A stretch of 64,000 bases of DNA from Blasia pusilla (Eukaryota; Marchantiophyta; Marchantiopsida; Blasiales), in assembly GCA_050084515.1 (NCBI GenBank), contig CM114272.1, forward strand, positions 35,650,001 to 35,714,000, given 5' to 3'. Below are positions 47,900-57,769 of this stretch, in pieces. A program made the translations under genes and the position numbers. The stretch's first letter is position 1. The number at the start of each line of letters is the position of its first letter. The notes below the pieces were generated by a model. That model did no database searches, had not been told where the DNA came from, and was given only the letters and a program-made list of their open reading frames with translations.

Positions 47900-50800
47900 T
47901 GATACCCTATGATTCCTTGCCTACTTGTGGCACACTAATCGCCATTCGGGCCATTCCTCCACGTTTAGGAAGAAAGCCTGTTCAACCTAACTAGGGAATA
48001 CAAAAGGTTCAAACCATTCAGGTTGCATTTTCCTGAAGTTTGCTAGTAAGAATCCATCACTGTCACGCTTCATTGGAGCCCTAGCCGCATGCCAATCAAG
48101 CCACACCCAAGTCCATTTCATGAGAATGATAGGATTTGATGTGTTCATGTAGTCCAATTTCCATATGTCAGTTAGCTCTCCTATGTATCCCATTTGCATC
48201 CATCCTCTATCTTGATAATTGCTCATTTGCTCGAATACAGATATCAACCCTGAATCATATGTGACAAAATGATCGTCACTTTGATCTACCATACGGAAGT
48301 GGTTTCCATAGGCTTGCATTCTCTTGTAAGCTAAGACACACATTCGTGGTAGAGTAGATAGAAGGTAGACATCCCATTCCATATTTGGGTATAGTGCAGA
48401 ATGCTCTCGGATTGCCAATCAAATCCATTTTGTGAATGATGGAAAGGCCCTTGCACCACCCCCAATATGTGCATTTTTCTCCATATCATACTTCCTGTAG
48501 AGGTCATGCCATTATTAGCCGACCGGTATCTCGTAAGCAACAACATAAAAAAAATTAGGAAGCGGAATAAATGCAACATCACGTAGGCTTGAGTTATTCA
48601 ACCCTTTACTTACCTACACCATGGTTGCATTACACTAGTATTTTGCAACACATATTCATGAGCCATCAGCCAAATATGCCTCGGAAATTGCAATAGGAAA
48701 CCTTTGCCTTGAAGAACTTCACCTGCCGCTCCTTCATCTTCCTCGTCTTGCCATATCCTGGCCTTCACAAGTTCAAACCCCGCCATATACTTTGTCAAAT
48801 ATCCCAACGTATCGTGCAAAATGTAACTCATTGCCATGCTAGCCTCAAGCGTGTATGTTGTCAGGACGTGATCTTTCATGACTTTCATAAAACGTTCCAG
48901 TGGGAACATCCACCTCGTATAAATAGGCCCGTACTGTCCAAGCTCTTCCACAACATGGATAATGAGATGAGTCATCATATCAAAGAAGGCGAGAGGAAAA
49001 TGGATCTCCATATTGCACAAGAATTATGCCACATCATCTTTGAGCTTGGGAAAGCTTGCTCGATCAAAGACCTTCACAAATATACGACCAAACACCTTGC
49101 ACAATCGCATGACTGCATTACCAACCGGCTTCTGCATCAATCCCCTTAAGCATATAGGCAGAATATGTTGCATAAGCACATGATAATTGTGTGTCTTCAT
49201 ACTATCGAGTTTCTTGTTTTTTACATGCTTTTTGAAGGCACGTGCATAGCCGGTTGGAAATTTCAAAGATTGAAGCCTCGAAAGAAACGTTTTCCACTTC
49301 GTGTCTGTGCAAACATAAGGTGCATGGTATTTCAATACCACATTGGGTCTGTTCTCATCATCCTTCAACCACAATTGATACCGTGTTCTCCTCTCTTGGA
49401 GATCCAATCGCACTATTGTTGTGTCCTTCTCCCCATAAAGGAACCTCAATAGGCTCTCGCATACATTTTTCTCAATATGCATTACGTCTAGATTATGTTT
49501 GCTAAGGTCAAACTCTTGTTACACCACATATGACAACCATGAGTACACATGGATGATAAAACAAGTAGCCTCAATACTTGAAAGCATCTAGTGTGGGAAA
49601 TAATAGACATTGTGTAAGAGCGGACGGGTGACAATAGATTACCCGCCAGTAGTCCAACTCCACATCAAGTATGCTTTGTCATTTCACACCATATCTTTGT
49701 CCCGGATCCCGTTGAGCATTTGGAGCTTCTGTATCTTGGCATTTGGGTCCATTATCTAAACCCCCACCTGTGCCTCTTTCCATGTCGTACATGGTCTCTG
49801 GTGTCCTCAATCTAGAATCTGCTCTTTGCTAACTCGTGGAGGTGGACCACGAAGCTCTCGGGCATTGTTGAATTGAACTATCTGCGATGCCCTATGTTTG
49901 TAAGGATGATCTAGTGGGAGGAGAAGTCGATGTCTAATGTATTTCATGCTCCTCAAAGATTTGGAATGCTCACCAGTGAAATTGGGGCCATATGCAGTAC
50001 AAGCCAAATACCCCATTGTCGCCTGACCTGAAATCATGCCGTGGGCTGGATAATCTCCCAAAGTCAATACCAATTGGGTTTGTAGCCTGAATGGGTTTGG
50101 TCTCCCAACCCGTTGCACCACATCATGGATCCAAATGCCTTCGTACCACAAGTGCTTCAACTCATCCACAAGAGGAGCTATCCAAATGTCTATATTCCTA
50201 GAAAGAGCAGATTGTGGGCCCGGAATAAGCAAAACCAATAAGACAAAAAAACTTCTTAGTAGTCCAACACAGAGGGAGGTTGTAATTCAGCAGGGTTACA
50301 GGCCAGCAAGAATATACATTGTTCTTTTTTCCGAATGGATTAACTCCATCGGTCGAGAGGCCAACCCTCACGTTCCTTGTCTCGCTTGCAAACTCTAGCC
50401 ATCTTCGGTCGATGAATCTCCAATTAACTGAATCTTTGATGTGCCGCTGCAGGCCATCAATACTCTTGTTCTTGGCTGTCCAAGTTATCAACTTTGAAAT
50501 TTTTGGGCTCCTGTACATCCGTTTCAATCTAGAAATGATTTCAAAATGCCAAAGTACCTTTGTAGGTTGCATGGACTTGCCCACATTCCTATACCTTTGT
50601 TGTCCACATATTGGGAAACTTGATCGATTTGCATGCTCTCTTCTGAAGAGCACATGGCCATCACGGCAAGTATGAATGGAATTGTAATTCAATCCAAGAC
50701 TTGATAATAATTTAGCTGCCTTGTACTTATTGCCAGGAGCCGTGTTCCCGATAGGAAAGACTGTTGTCTTCAAGAATGCAAGTAACCTTGAAACAAACAC

Positions 50801-51445
50801 AACTGGGACACCATGATTCCCACAAATGTTCATCAACATGAGTACAAATGCCAACTTTGTACACTTAGAGCCAAGGAACAGAGGCTTGCATGCATCAGCA
50901 ACAGTTTCATGCAACCCAAACATCCATCCTTGCTCGTCCTCTTCTTGCCCAATATCGTATGCCTCCTCTCCAGCCTCTTCGGCTGCATCAGTGATGTCTT
51001 CCATGCTCTCAACATCATCATAGAATGCATCAAGATCTTGGAAGATGTCACGGACCATTCGTTGCACATCAATTCCATGATCAACACTATCACCTTCAAC
51101 ATCAACCCCATCATCACGGTTATTGTCTTCAAACTCCTCGGGTGTGGTACCTGCCTCACCCGCATCTCGGGCATTAAGGTTGCCCATTGCTTGTCCCAAA
51201 AATTGTGCATGTCTAGCCGCATTGGCAATGTTCGATGCAAACCTCCACTCTTCATTAGACGAGTCCTCATCGCCTAGAACTCCATAAACTCTTTTTTCTG
51301 GATGCCTTCCGTGTTTCTGAAGGTGAGTGAAAACATTCCGCAAGGCTAGTGTGCGAGACCCATTGCAAGCTACACAAGGAGATCTCTTTCTTTTGGAGTT
51401 TTGTTTCTGATTTTGTCTATGCACGATGGCATCTAGTAGCTCCAA
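47900..51445 (-). pseudogene. TNP2-like CACTA transposase, broken
   Basis: Minus strand. 51445-50198 holds a zinc-finger-like start (CVACNGSRTLALRNVFTHLQ), an acidic stretch and the TNP2 core ending LSTDGVNPFG .. CWPVTLLNYNLPL. The frame shifts near 50230 and continues at 50238-49807 (LIPGPQ .. DIWIAPLVDELKHLW, typical TNP2). 49482-49024 starts MHIEKNVCESLL and ends in the DUF4218 region, where an in-frame TAA (KDDVA-stop-FLCNMEIHFP) separates it from 49020-48610 (GPIYTRWMFPLERFMK). 48418-47987 is the DUF4216-like end (YIGELTDIWKLDYMN), followed by a TAG inside an otherwise continuing PS-stop-VEQAFFLNVEEW. The gene is therefore inactive, although similarity extends over the whole length. Confidence 0.85.
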
Positions 51446-51506
51446 CTCTAGATCAAGGGCTCAACAATCATCTAGTAGCCACTTTGCTCAGTCCATGTCG
51501 GTCTCT

Positions 51507-51545
51507 GCACACTCTAGAAGTGCATATTGCACTTCTAGAGTGTGC
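51507..51545. repeat. Perfect 18-bp stem hairpin upstream of TNP2
   Basis: GCACACTCTAGAAGTGCA (51507-51524) and its exact complement (51528-51545) are separated by TAT. It lies just 5' of the TNP2 coding region. Confidence 0.9.
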
Positions 51546-53073
51546 CACTAGGAATTGCTCCCGATCCCAAAGTTTGGAATCACGAGCTCTGATCTATTTT
51601 GGATGTTGTAATGGTAACCTGCCTCTTCTAGGTCGGAAGCGGTGTGGAGGACTGCCTATGGGCACATGATGATGAGCATTTTTCCCCCAGTAGGGAGGGC
51701 TAGGTGGGACATCCATGAAACCCTCAAGATACCAAACTTCACTATCAACCATAAGAAAAATCTATTTATAAACTTATAGGGTGGTAACAAAAATGCGCGA
51801 GGTTGTTGATATTCCCCACCTTTATACAATTGATTGGCCAACTTGGAATGTAGTCACGGCATGTGGTCGTATTGAGCAACCTGGTACTAAGGAAAAATCA
51901 GTGAGACGGAACCCACATTGAATACAAAAAAACATGTCTTAGTACACGGTCTATGCACTACTTTCGCAACTATCCAAACTGGTGGAATCTATTTCTCCAT
52001 CATATGTGGTTTGCCACTCATCTGTAAGCTCCTCCATGTCTCCGGAGACTTTGTTGATCTGGTATGGTTGTTTCATAAGAAGCACTTGTTTGTACAGAAA
52101 TAATTACTTCTTACTGATTATTTGGTTGCATACATCCCCATAATAGCGACTAATATCATCCAAGGTCAAGAGTGTACACACACCATGGCCCCTCAAAATA
52201 AGCCCAATTCCATGAAGGAAGAAAAATGACGGTGACTCAATAAATGACTTAAAAAAATGGATCCTCTTTTTGTCTTATTGTTTAAAATTGCAAATGTTAC
52301 CCATTGGCAATATGAAGGGCCTCAAGTTAGGTTACAGATCTGACTCGTTGCCATACCGCAGCATCACGGCATATGTTTAGGCAACATATGCAAACTTTCC
52401 CTGAAATGGTTCTACAACTTGAGAAAATGCATACTAAGTTCCCCGGGGTGAAAACTTCCCAAGTATTACAATACTCAAGAATAACCTCTATCGTGTGGCC
52501 ACCAATAGAACATGCATATTCAAGCAAGGCTTGTGCCTTCCTAACTATGGGATGATCCTCCCAAGGAGAATTCCCCCTGCATCATGACAAATATGAAGGG
52601 TGACTTTGGGGGTGACCCCAAGCATTAACGATGCTAATAGTGCTCCTCTATCCTCCCTCCACGTAACAATGTCTACAAATTGCATATACACATGGCAATC
52701 TTCTAAGCGGAATAGCCAATTCCTATTCTCTTTGTCGCCTATTTGGGGTCCAATAACTCTTAGAGTAAGCATGAAAGTAACAAATGTTTGCCCTTGCAGA
52801 TTCTGGGAGGGAAAGGACACGGTCCAAGAGACTAGTAGGCCTGCTCATGGTAAAGATCTTGACCTTCACTTCAAAGGAAGGCTCCTCAATCCTGACAAAA
52901 AGTACCCTGAGTTGTTTAGAGCCATTGGTTGAAAGGAAACATCCGCCATCACTCTGATACCATCCAAAGACATGAAGGATGTTACATTCCTAAGACGAAC
53001 ATAGAATTCTCTCTCTATGGTGCACAAGGCTACAACTATCCGGTATTTAATGACAACAAGACTTCTCTCTCCT
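51546..53073. other. CACTA 5' region without recognised genes
   Basis: Probably the transposase leader or intron, or filler captured by the element. Short open frames have no motif. CTCCT at 53069-53073 is the left copy of the Ty3 target repeat. Confidence 0.4.
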
Positions 53074-53536
53074 GTCACATCTGAGTAGCCCGTAGGCCGA
53101 GATCTATCGTGGATAGGGCGTAAGAGCCAGTGGACTATCTTGAGTGTTACTTTGCCCCACGGTGTCGGATGAGGTTGAAAATAGGTCCATTGTGTAAGAA
53201 ATGTTGTTTTTGACAACTTTCATGTTGAGGTCTTTCACAACCGGGTGACTTGTTGACCAGGTCATCCACCCCCGGTAACCAAGGGGAGGGCTATTTTTAG
53301 GTAAAGAGCCTTTTGGCTCTTCCCAACCCTATATAAGAGAGGAAGATGGCTTTCCTAAGCCATCTTTCTCATATTGAGCCGTTGGAGCACCTCTCTTGTA
53401 TGTGTGTGAGATAGGACTAGGGTGTTAGCGTCCGGATTCCTTGATAGCACAAGGTGGACGAGACTCGATATGCCGATGTAGATTGAGGAGTGGAGTTTTA
53501 GGCCGGATGTGCCGTTTTTACTACTCTTTATTTTTA
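53074..53536 (+). repeat. LTR segment B, left copy
   Basis: Matches 57146-57626 closely. The right copy has an extra 16 bp (TGTGCGCGTAGGTTAC near 57353) and scattered substitutions. Contains TATATAAG at 53330-53337 and a 10-bp stem (AAGATGGCTT / AAGCCATCTT, 53343-53366) just after it, i.e. near the expected transcript start. No segment A adjoins it. Confidence 0.85.
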
Positions 53537-53839
53537 CATGAGAAAGATGTCAGGGGGCTGGTGGGAATTCGTTGTATGTAGGTAGGCAAGCGAGTTGCCT
53601 TGGTCGGGAGCCGTGGAGACGTTGGTTGGCGTCGTATTTGTCATTTTTCTGTTCGGAAGGCCGTGGGCGGAAGCGCTGTCCATTTTTCTCAGATTTTGCT
53701 GATACGGATTGACGCGAGACAGCAGCCGAGTGTAGTGTGCGGTGGGGCGGCGGGTGTACGCGAGTGAGGGTGTCGGGAGAGAGAAGAAAAGGGCAGGTTT
53801 GGGTCTTGTAGCCGCCGGGGGGCTGTCAAGTAAAGGCGG

Positions 53840-56785
53840 CTAGGTTAGGTCGTGAAGGCTAGGGTTAGGGCGCGGCGGACAGGTGGCGACAGCCACGGAC
53901 GGCGAGTTCATAGGTTTCTGAGAGGGCATGTAAGTTGTTTTGCCTTCAGTATGAGAGACTTGGGTACGCTGAAGGGTCCCGGGATACGGATTGAGTTGGC
54001 AAGTGATACGCCGATCTTTCGTCGACCCTACAGGTATTCTGATATGGAGCGAGCCTTGATTCAGAGTAGGAGTCAGGACTTGTTGGAGGCAGGCTTGTGG
54101 AGTTATCACATGGGGAGTATGCATCTGCCACAATCATGCCGGCGAAGAAGGATATGTATGGAAATTGGACGGATAAGCGGATGTGTGGAGATTACTGTCC
54201 TATCAACTGACAGACGAGGTCAGATCGGTACGCCATGCCTACTCATGAGGAGATCTTTGATGCGATAGGGCATGCAAAGATCTTCAGTACTTTAGATCTC
54301 CGTGCCGGCTATCATCAGCTTCCTATCAGGTTGGAGGACAGGGAGAAGACAACATTCTGGGGGATAGATCGGTTCGGGAGAGATTGCTTGTATCAGTGGC
54401 GGTTCTTACCATTTGGGTTGAAGAACGCGCGTGAGTTTCAGAGTTTCAAAGAGTGATGGATAGGATTCTTGCTGGCTTGTATTTTGTACGATGTTACATA
54501 GATGATATTCTTATCTTCAGTTCCACGGTTGAGGAGCATGAGCGACACTTGGATGAGGTGTTTCGGCGATTGCAATTACATGGACTGAAGTTACATCCAG
54601 GCAAGTGCAGATTCTTTTAGGAGCAGATTGAGTACTTGGGACACACCATATACCCGAGTGGGTTAGGCATTCAGCAGACAAAGGTAGAGGCTATTGCGCA
54701 GATTCCACGCCCTACAGATGTGAGTCGAGTCCGAGCATTTCTTGGACTGGCGAACTTCTATCGACGGTATGTCAAGGGTTTAAGTGCGATCGCAAAGTCT
54801 TTGACCTTGTTGACAAGACTTGATAAGGTTTGGTTGTGGGGAGATGATCAGGAGCGAGCATTCCAGGAGCTCAAGGACAGGTTGACGTCCTCACCCATTT
54901 TACAGAGACCGGTTAGGGTTCGCCCATTCCAGTTACGTACGGATTGGAGCATGTTGGGTCTAGGAGCAGTGCTTACTCAAAGGGATGACAAGGAGAGGGA
55001 GTTTGTTGTGGCTTACGCGAGCCGATCGAACAACATTGCAGAGGCAAAGTTCAGCTCCTACGAGGGAGAGTGCTTGGTTGTAGTGTGGGCCGTGGCACAT
55101 TTCAGGCGCTATTTATTCGGCAACCCTTTCACACTTATCATTGATCATCAGCCGTTGAGGTGGTTGATGGAGTCCGACAAGCTTACGGGAAAGCTTGCCA
55201 GGTGGGCTCTATTACTACAAGAGTATGAGTTTGAGATGGTTCATAGGCGAGGTCGGCTGAACCAGGATGCGGATGGGTTGAGTCCTAACCCATGTCCGAG
55301 TCTGAGAGACGACACATGAGATCGATGGCACGGAGAGAGTGATGAGGAGATGGTGCCCAGTTGGCATGCATCTGCCTATCTTTGTTGGTTGACTATGGTA
55401 GGTCAACCACAGGTGATGACTCTAGTGGTGGGGTTGGATGATGAGTCTTTTGATCCGAAGGTTAGTGAGGAGGCGACACGTGGTCGTGATATCCATGACG
55501 ACGTGGAGGTTGTGGAGTTCTTGCGCACTGGCGTCATAGCGAGTACAGTGAGTGCTCGGGAGCGGGATCGGATCCTACAGAGAGCCAAGAGGTTCAAGTG
55601 GGAGCAGACTCATATTTTGCGGGTACGGGGAGATGGTAGGATACAAGTGGTACCTCATCCTTCCCAACGAGCACGTGTAGTGCGACATGCTCATGAGGAG
55701 TTGAGACATTTTGGAGTAAAGCGTACTTACAACTTACTCCAGGTTTAGTATTGGTGGCGCGGCATGCATACTAGGGTACAGCAGTTTGTGGCCAGATGTA
55801 TGGTATGTGACAAAGTGCGAGCATCCTTCAATGCTCCCACTCCGCAGTTACATCCTTTTCCGATTATGGGTTTAGGTTATCGGTGGAGTTTAGACTTTGC
55901 GGGACCTTTGCCATTGACGGGGCGTCATCATAGATACTTGTTGGTCATGGTGGAGCATTTCTCCAAGTGGATAGAGTTGGTGGCACTACCAGACAATGCG
56001 AGCGAGGGAACAGCTTATGCGTTTCTAGATCGTGTGCTTAGTCACTTTGGTGCACTGGCGGAGGTGTTGACCAACCAGGGTACCGAGTTCAGGGGAGAGT
56101 TTCAAGCCTTGTGTGATCAGGCACTAATAGATCACCCCACCACGTCTAGAGATCATCCTGAGGCGGATGGGTTGGTGGAGAGAGTGGTACAGACGGTGAA
56201 GAGAGGATTGCGCAAGTATGGCTTGCAGCGGGGACAATTGAGGGAGTGGGACCTACAGTTGCCATGGTTGGTTATGGGTTATCGCTCTAGTCGGCAGGCA
56301 TCCTTGGCGTCATTTTCACCGTACTTTTTGCTCTTTGGGAGAGAGCCAGATTTACCTACAACGATTCGATGTGACATGACGGAGGTGTTAGATCTTGATG
56401 ATCTAGATGTGTGGGTACAAGCATGTTCTCAAAGGGCGGAGGTTTTTCGTAGAGTTATGCCTATGGCCTTTGAGAACTTAGCTATTGCCCAACATAGAGA
56501 TACATTGAGGTATGCGACCATTCGTGGAGGAGGTTATCGTCGAGGGATTAGGAGGTTTCATCTCGGAGATTACGTGTATTTATAGCAGGCGGCACCCACG
56601 ACGCTAGATGTCACTATAGGGCGCACTATCCTATGTGTGCGCGAGGTATTACCGACCGGAGTCCTCATGTTGGAGGGACGGGATGGTATGGTTCGAAGGA
56701 TCATGAGCGCAACTGTGTGCCATGTCATCTTTTGAATGTAGACGGGATAGTGGATCCGAGCTTGGCAGTGGTACTTGCGGCTTGA
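53840..56785 (+). pseudogene. Ty3 pol: reverse transcriptase, RNase H, integrase (broken)
   Basis: Reverse transcriptase begins near 53970 (TPIFRRPYRYSDMERALIQ), shifts frame about 54230 (FSTLDLRAGYHQLPI .. FLPFGLKNA) and again at 54440-54450, where a short tandem repeat (AGTTTCAGAGTTTCA) adds bases. The active site is YIDDILIF (about 54495-54520). A TAG at 54618 interrupts CRFF-EQIEYLGHTI. RNase H (DWSMLGLGAVLTQ; SSYEGECLVVVWAV; IIDHQPLRWLM) runs to a TGA at 55317. Integrase has the HHCC zinc region (HAHEELRHFGVKRTY, then a TAG at 55746, then CMVCDK), and a core with LDFAGP, LTNQGTEF and a Glu in HPEADGLVERV. The second acidic residue of the DDE triad is Asn (56073-56075). A final TAG at 56583 precedes a C-terminal barrel-like segment. 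Not functional. Confidence 0.9.
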
Positions 56786-56931
56786 GGTGTATGTTGTGCG
56801 GATCTGCAAGGGGTGCAACCACCATGTTGGTATGTGATGGTTGTTCTCGAGGGTGGCATATGTCATGTCTGACTCCCCCTCTTGATGTGGTTCCCACGGG
56901 ACAATGGATGTGTCCGAGATGTGTATAGGGT
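56722..56931 (+). pseudogene. PHD finger at the C-terminal end of the Ty3 integrase
   Basis: Cys/His pattern CMLCGS .. MLVCDGCSRGWHMSC .. PTGQWMCPRC is a standard C4HC3 PHD finger, ended by TAG. The preceding integrase tail (PCHLLNVDGIVDP) is in a different frame. A one- or two-base shift near 56780 would join them, so the finger was probably the end of the polyprotein. It replaces the chromodomain found in chromoviruses. PHD fingers commonly bind histone H3 tails, so a role in target choice is plausible. Confidence 0.85.
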
Positions 56932-57005
56932 AGTAGGTCATGTCGGAGAGATGTGATATTTTCTATCTGGAGTTGGGAGGATCCAGCTGCCAACTAGGGG
57001 GGCGG

Positions 57006-57143
57006 TTGTGTGATCTCCATGTATATGTATGGGTTAATTTGTTGTACATGTAAGGATCGACCCGTGTGTGGGGAAGATCAGTGTTGTGTGGTGTAGATGT
57101 GATCAACGATGAATGTTGTGTAGCAATATGTATGCGCACGACA
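57006..57143 (+). repeat. LTR segment A, first copy
   Basis: Begins TTGTGTGATCTCCATG and ends GCGCACGACA. Directly follows the purine-rich tract. Joined to B by GC, creating the palindrome GACAGCTGTC at 57140-57149. Confidence 0.85.
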
Positions 57144-57145
57144 GC

Positions 57146-57626
57146 TGTCACATCTGAGTAGCCGATAGGCCGAGATCTATTGTGGATAGGGCGTAGGAGC
57201 CAACGGACTATCTTGAGTGTTACTTTGTCCCACGGTGTTGGATGAGGTTGAAAATAGGTTCATTGTATCAGGAACGTTGTTCTTGACAACTTTCATGTTG
57301 AGGTCTTTCACATCCGGATGACTCCTTGACCAGGTCACCCGCCCCTGGTAACCTGTGCGCGTAGGTTACCAAGGGGAGGGCTATTTTGAGGTAAAGAGCC
57401 TTTTGGCTCTTCCCAACCCTATATAAGAGAGGAAGATGGCTTTCCGAAGCCATCTTTCTCATGTTGGGCCGTCGGAGCACCTCTCTTGTATGTGTGTGAG
57501 ATAGGACTAGGGTGCTAGCGTCCGGATTCCTTGATAGCACAAGGTGGACGAGGCTCGATATGCCGATGTAGATTGAGGAGTGGAGTTTTAGGCCGGGTGT
57601 GTCGTTTTTACTACTCTTTATTTTTA
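57146..57626 (+). repeat. LTR segment B, right copy
   Basis: TATATAAG at 57420-57427 and the AAGATGGCTT/AAGCCATCTT stem are kept, although the loop differs from the left copy. Runs straight into the second A segment. Confidence 0.85.
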
Positions 57627-57764
57627 TTGTGTGATCTCCATGTATATGTATGACTTGATTTTTTGTACATGTGTGGATCGACCCGTGTGTGGGGAAGATC
57701 GGTGTTGTGTGGTGTAGATGTGACCAGCGATGAATGTTGTGTAGCAATATGTATGCGCACGACA
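57627..57764 (+). repeat. LTR segment A, second copy
   Basis: Same 138-bp length as the first copy, with about ten visible substitutions. Ends GACA immediately before the right CTCCT. Confidence 0.85.
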
Positions 57765-57769
57765 CTCCT

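Larger units (their letters stand above)
53074..57764 (+). mobile_element. Ty3/gypsy element with permuted LTR segments, no gag
   Basis: Flanked by CTCCT on both sides (53069-53073, 57765-57769). Segment B (53074-53536) is followed by the pol region, then segment A (57006-57143), a second B (57146-57626) and a second A (57627-57764). A is 138 bp in both copies. A purine-rich AACTAGGGGGGCGG directly precedes the first A, like a polypurine tract, which suggests that the LTR is A+B. The outer ends, however, are B and A. Gag and protease are absent: only about 400 bp separate B from reverse transcriptase. Orientation is set by pol and by the TATATAAG box in B. Confidence 0.8.

Noticed and set aside
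53036-53072. Resemblance to 58508-58540 (TATTTAATGAC .. AAACTTCTCCCTCC)
   Set aside because: Short and imperfect. It could be a captured duplication on both sides of the Ty3 element, but too weak to claim.
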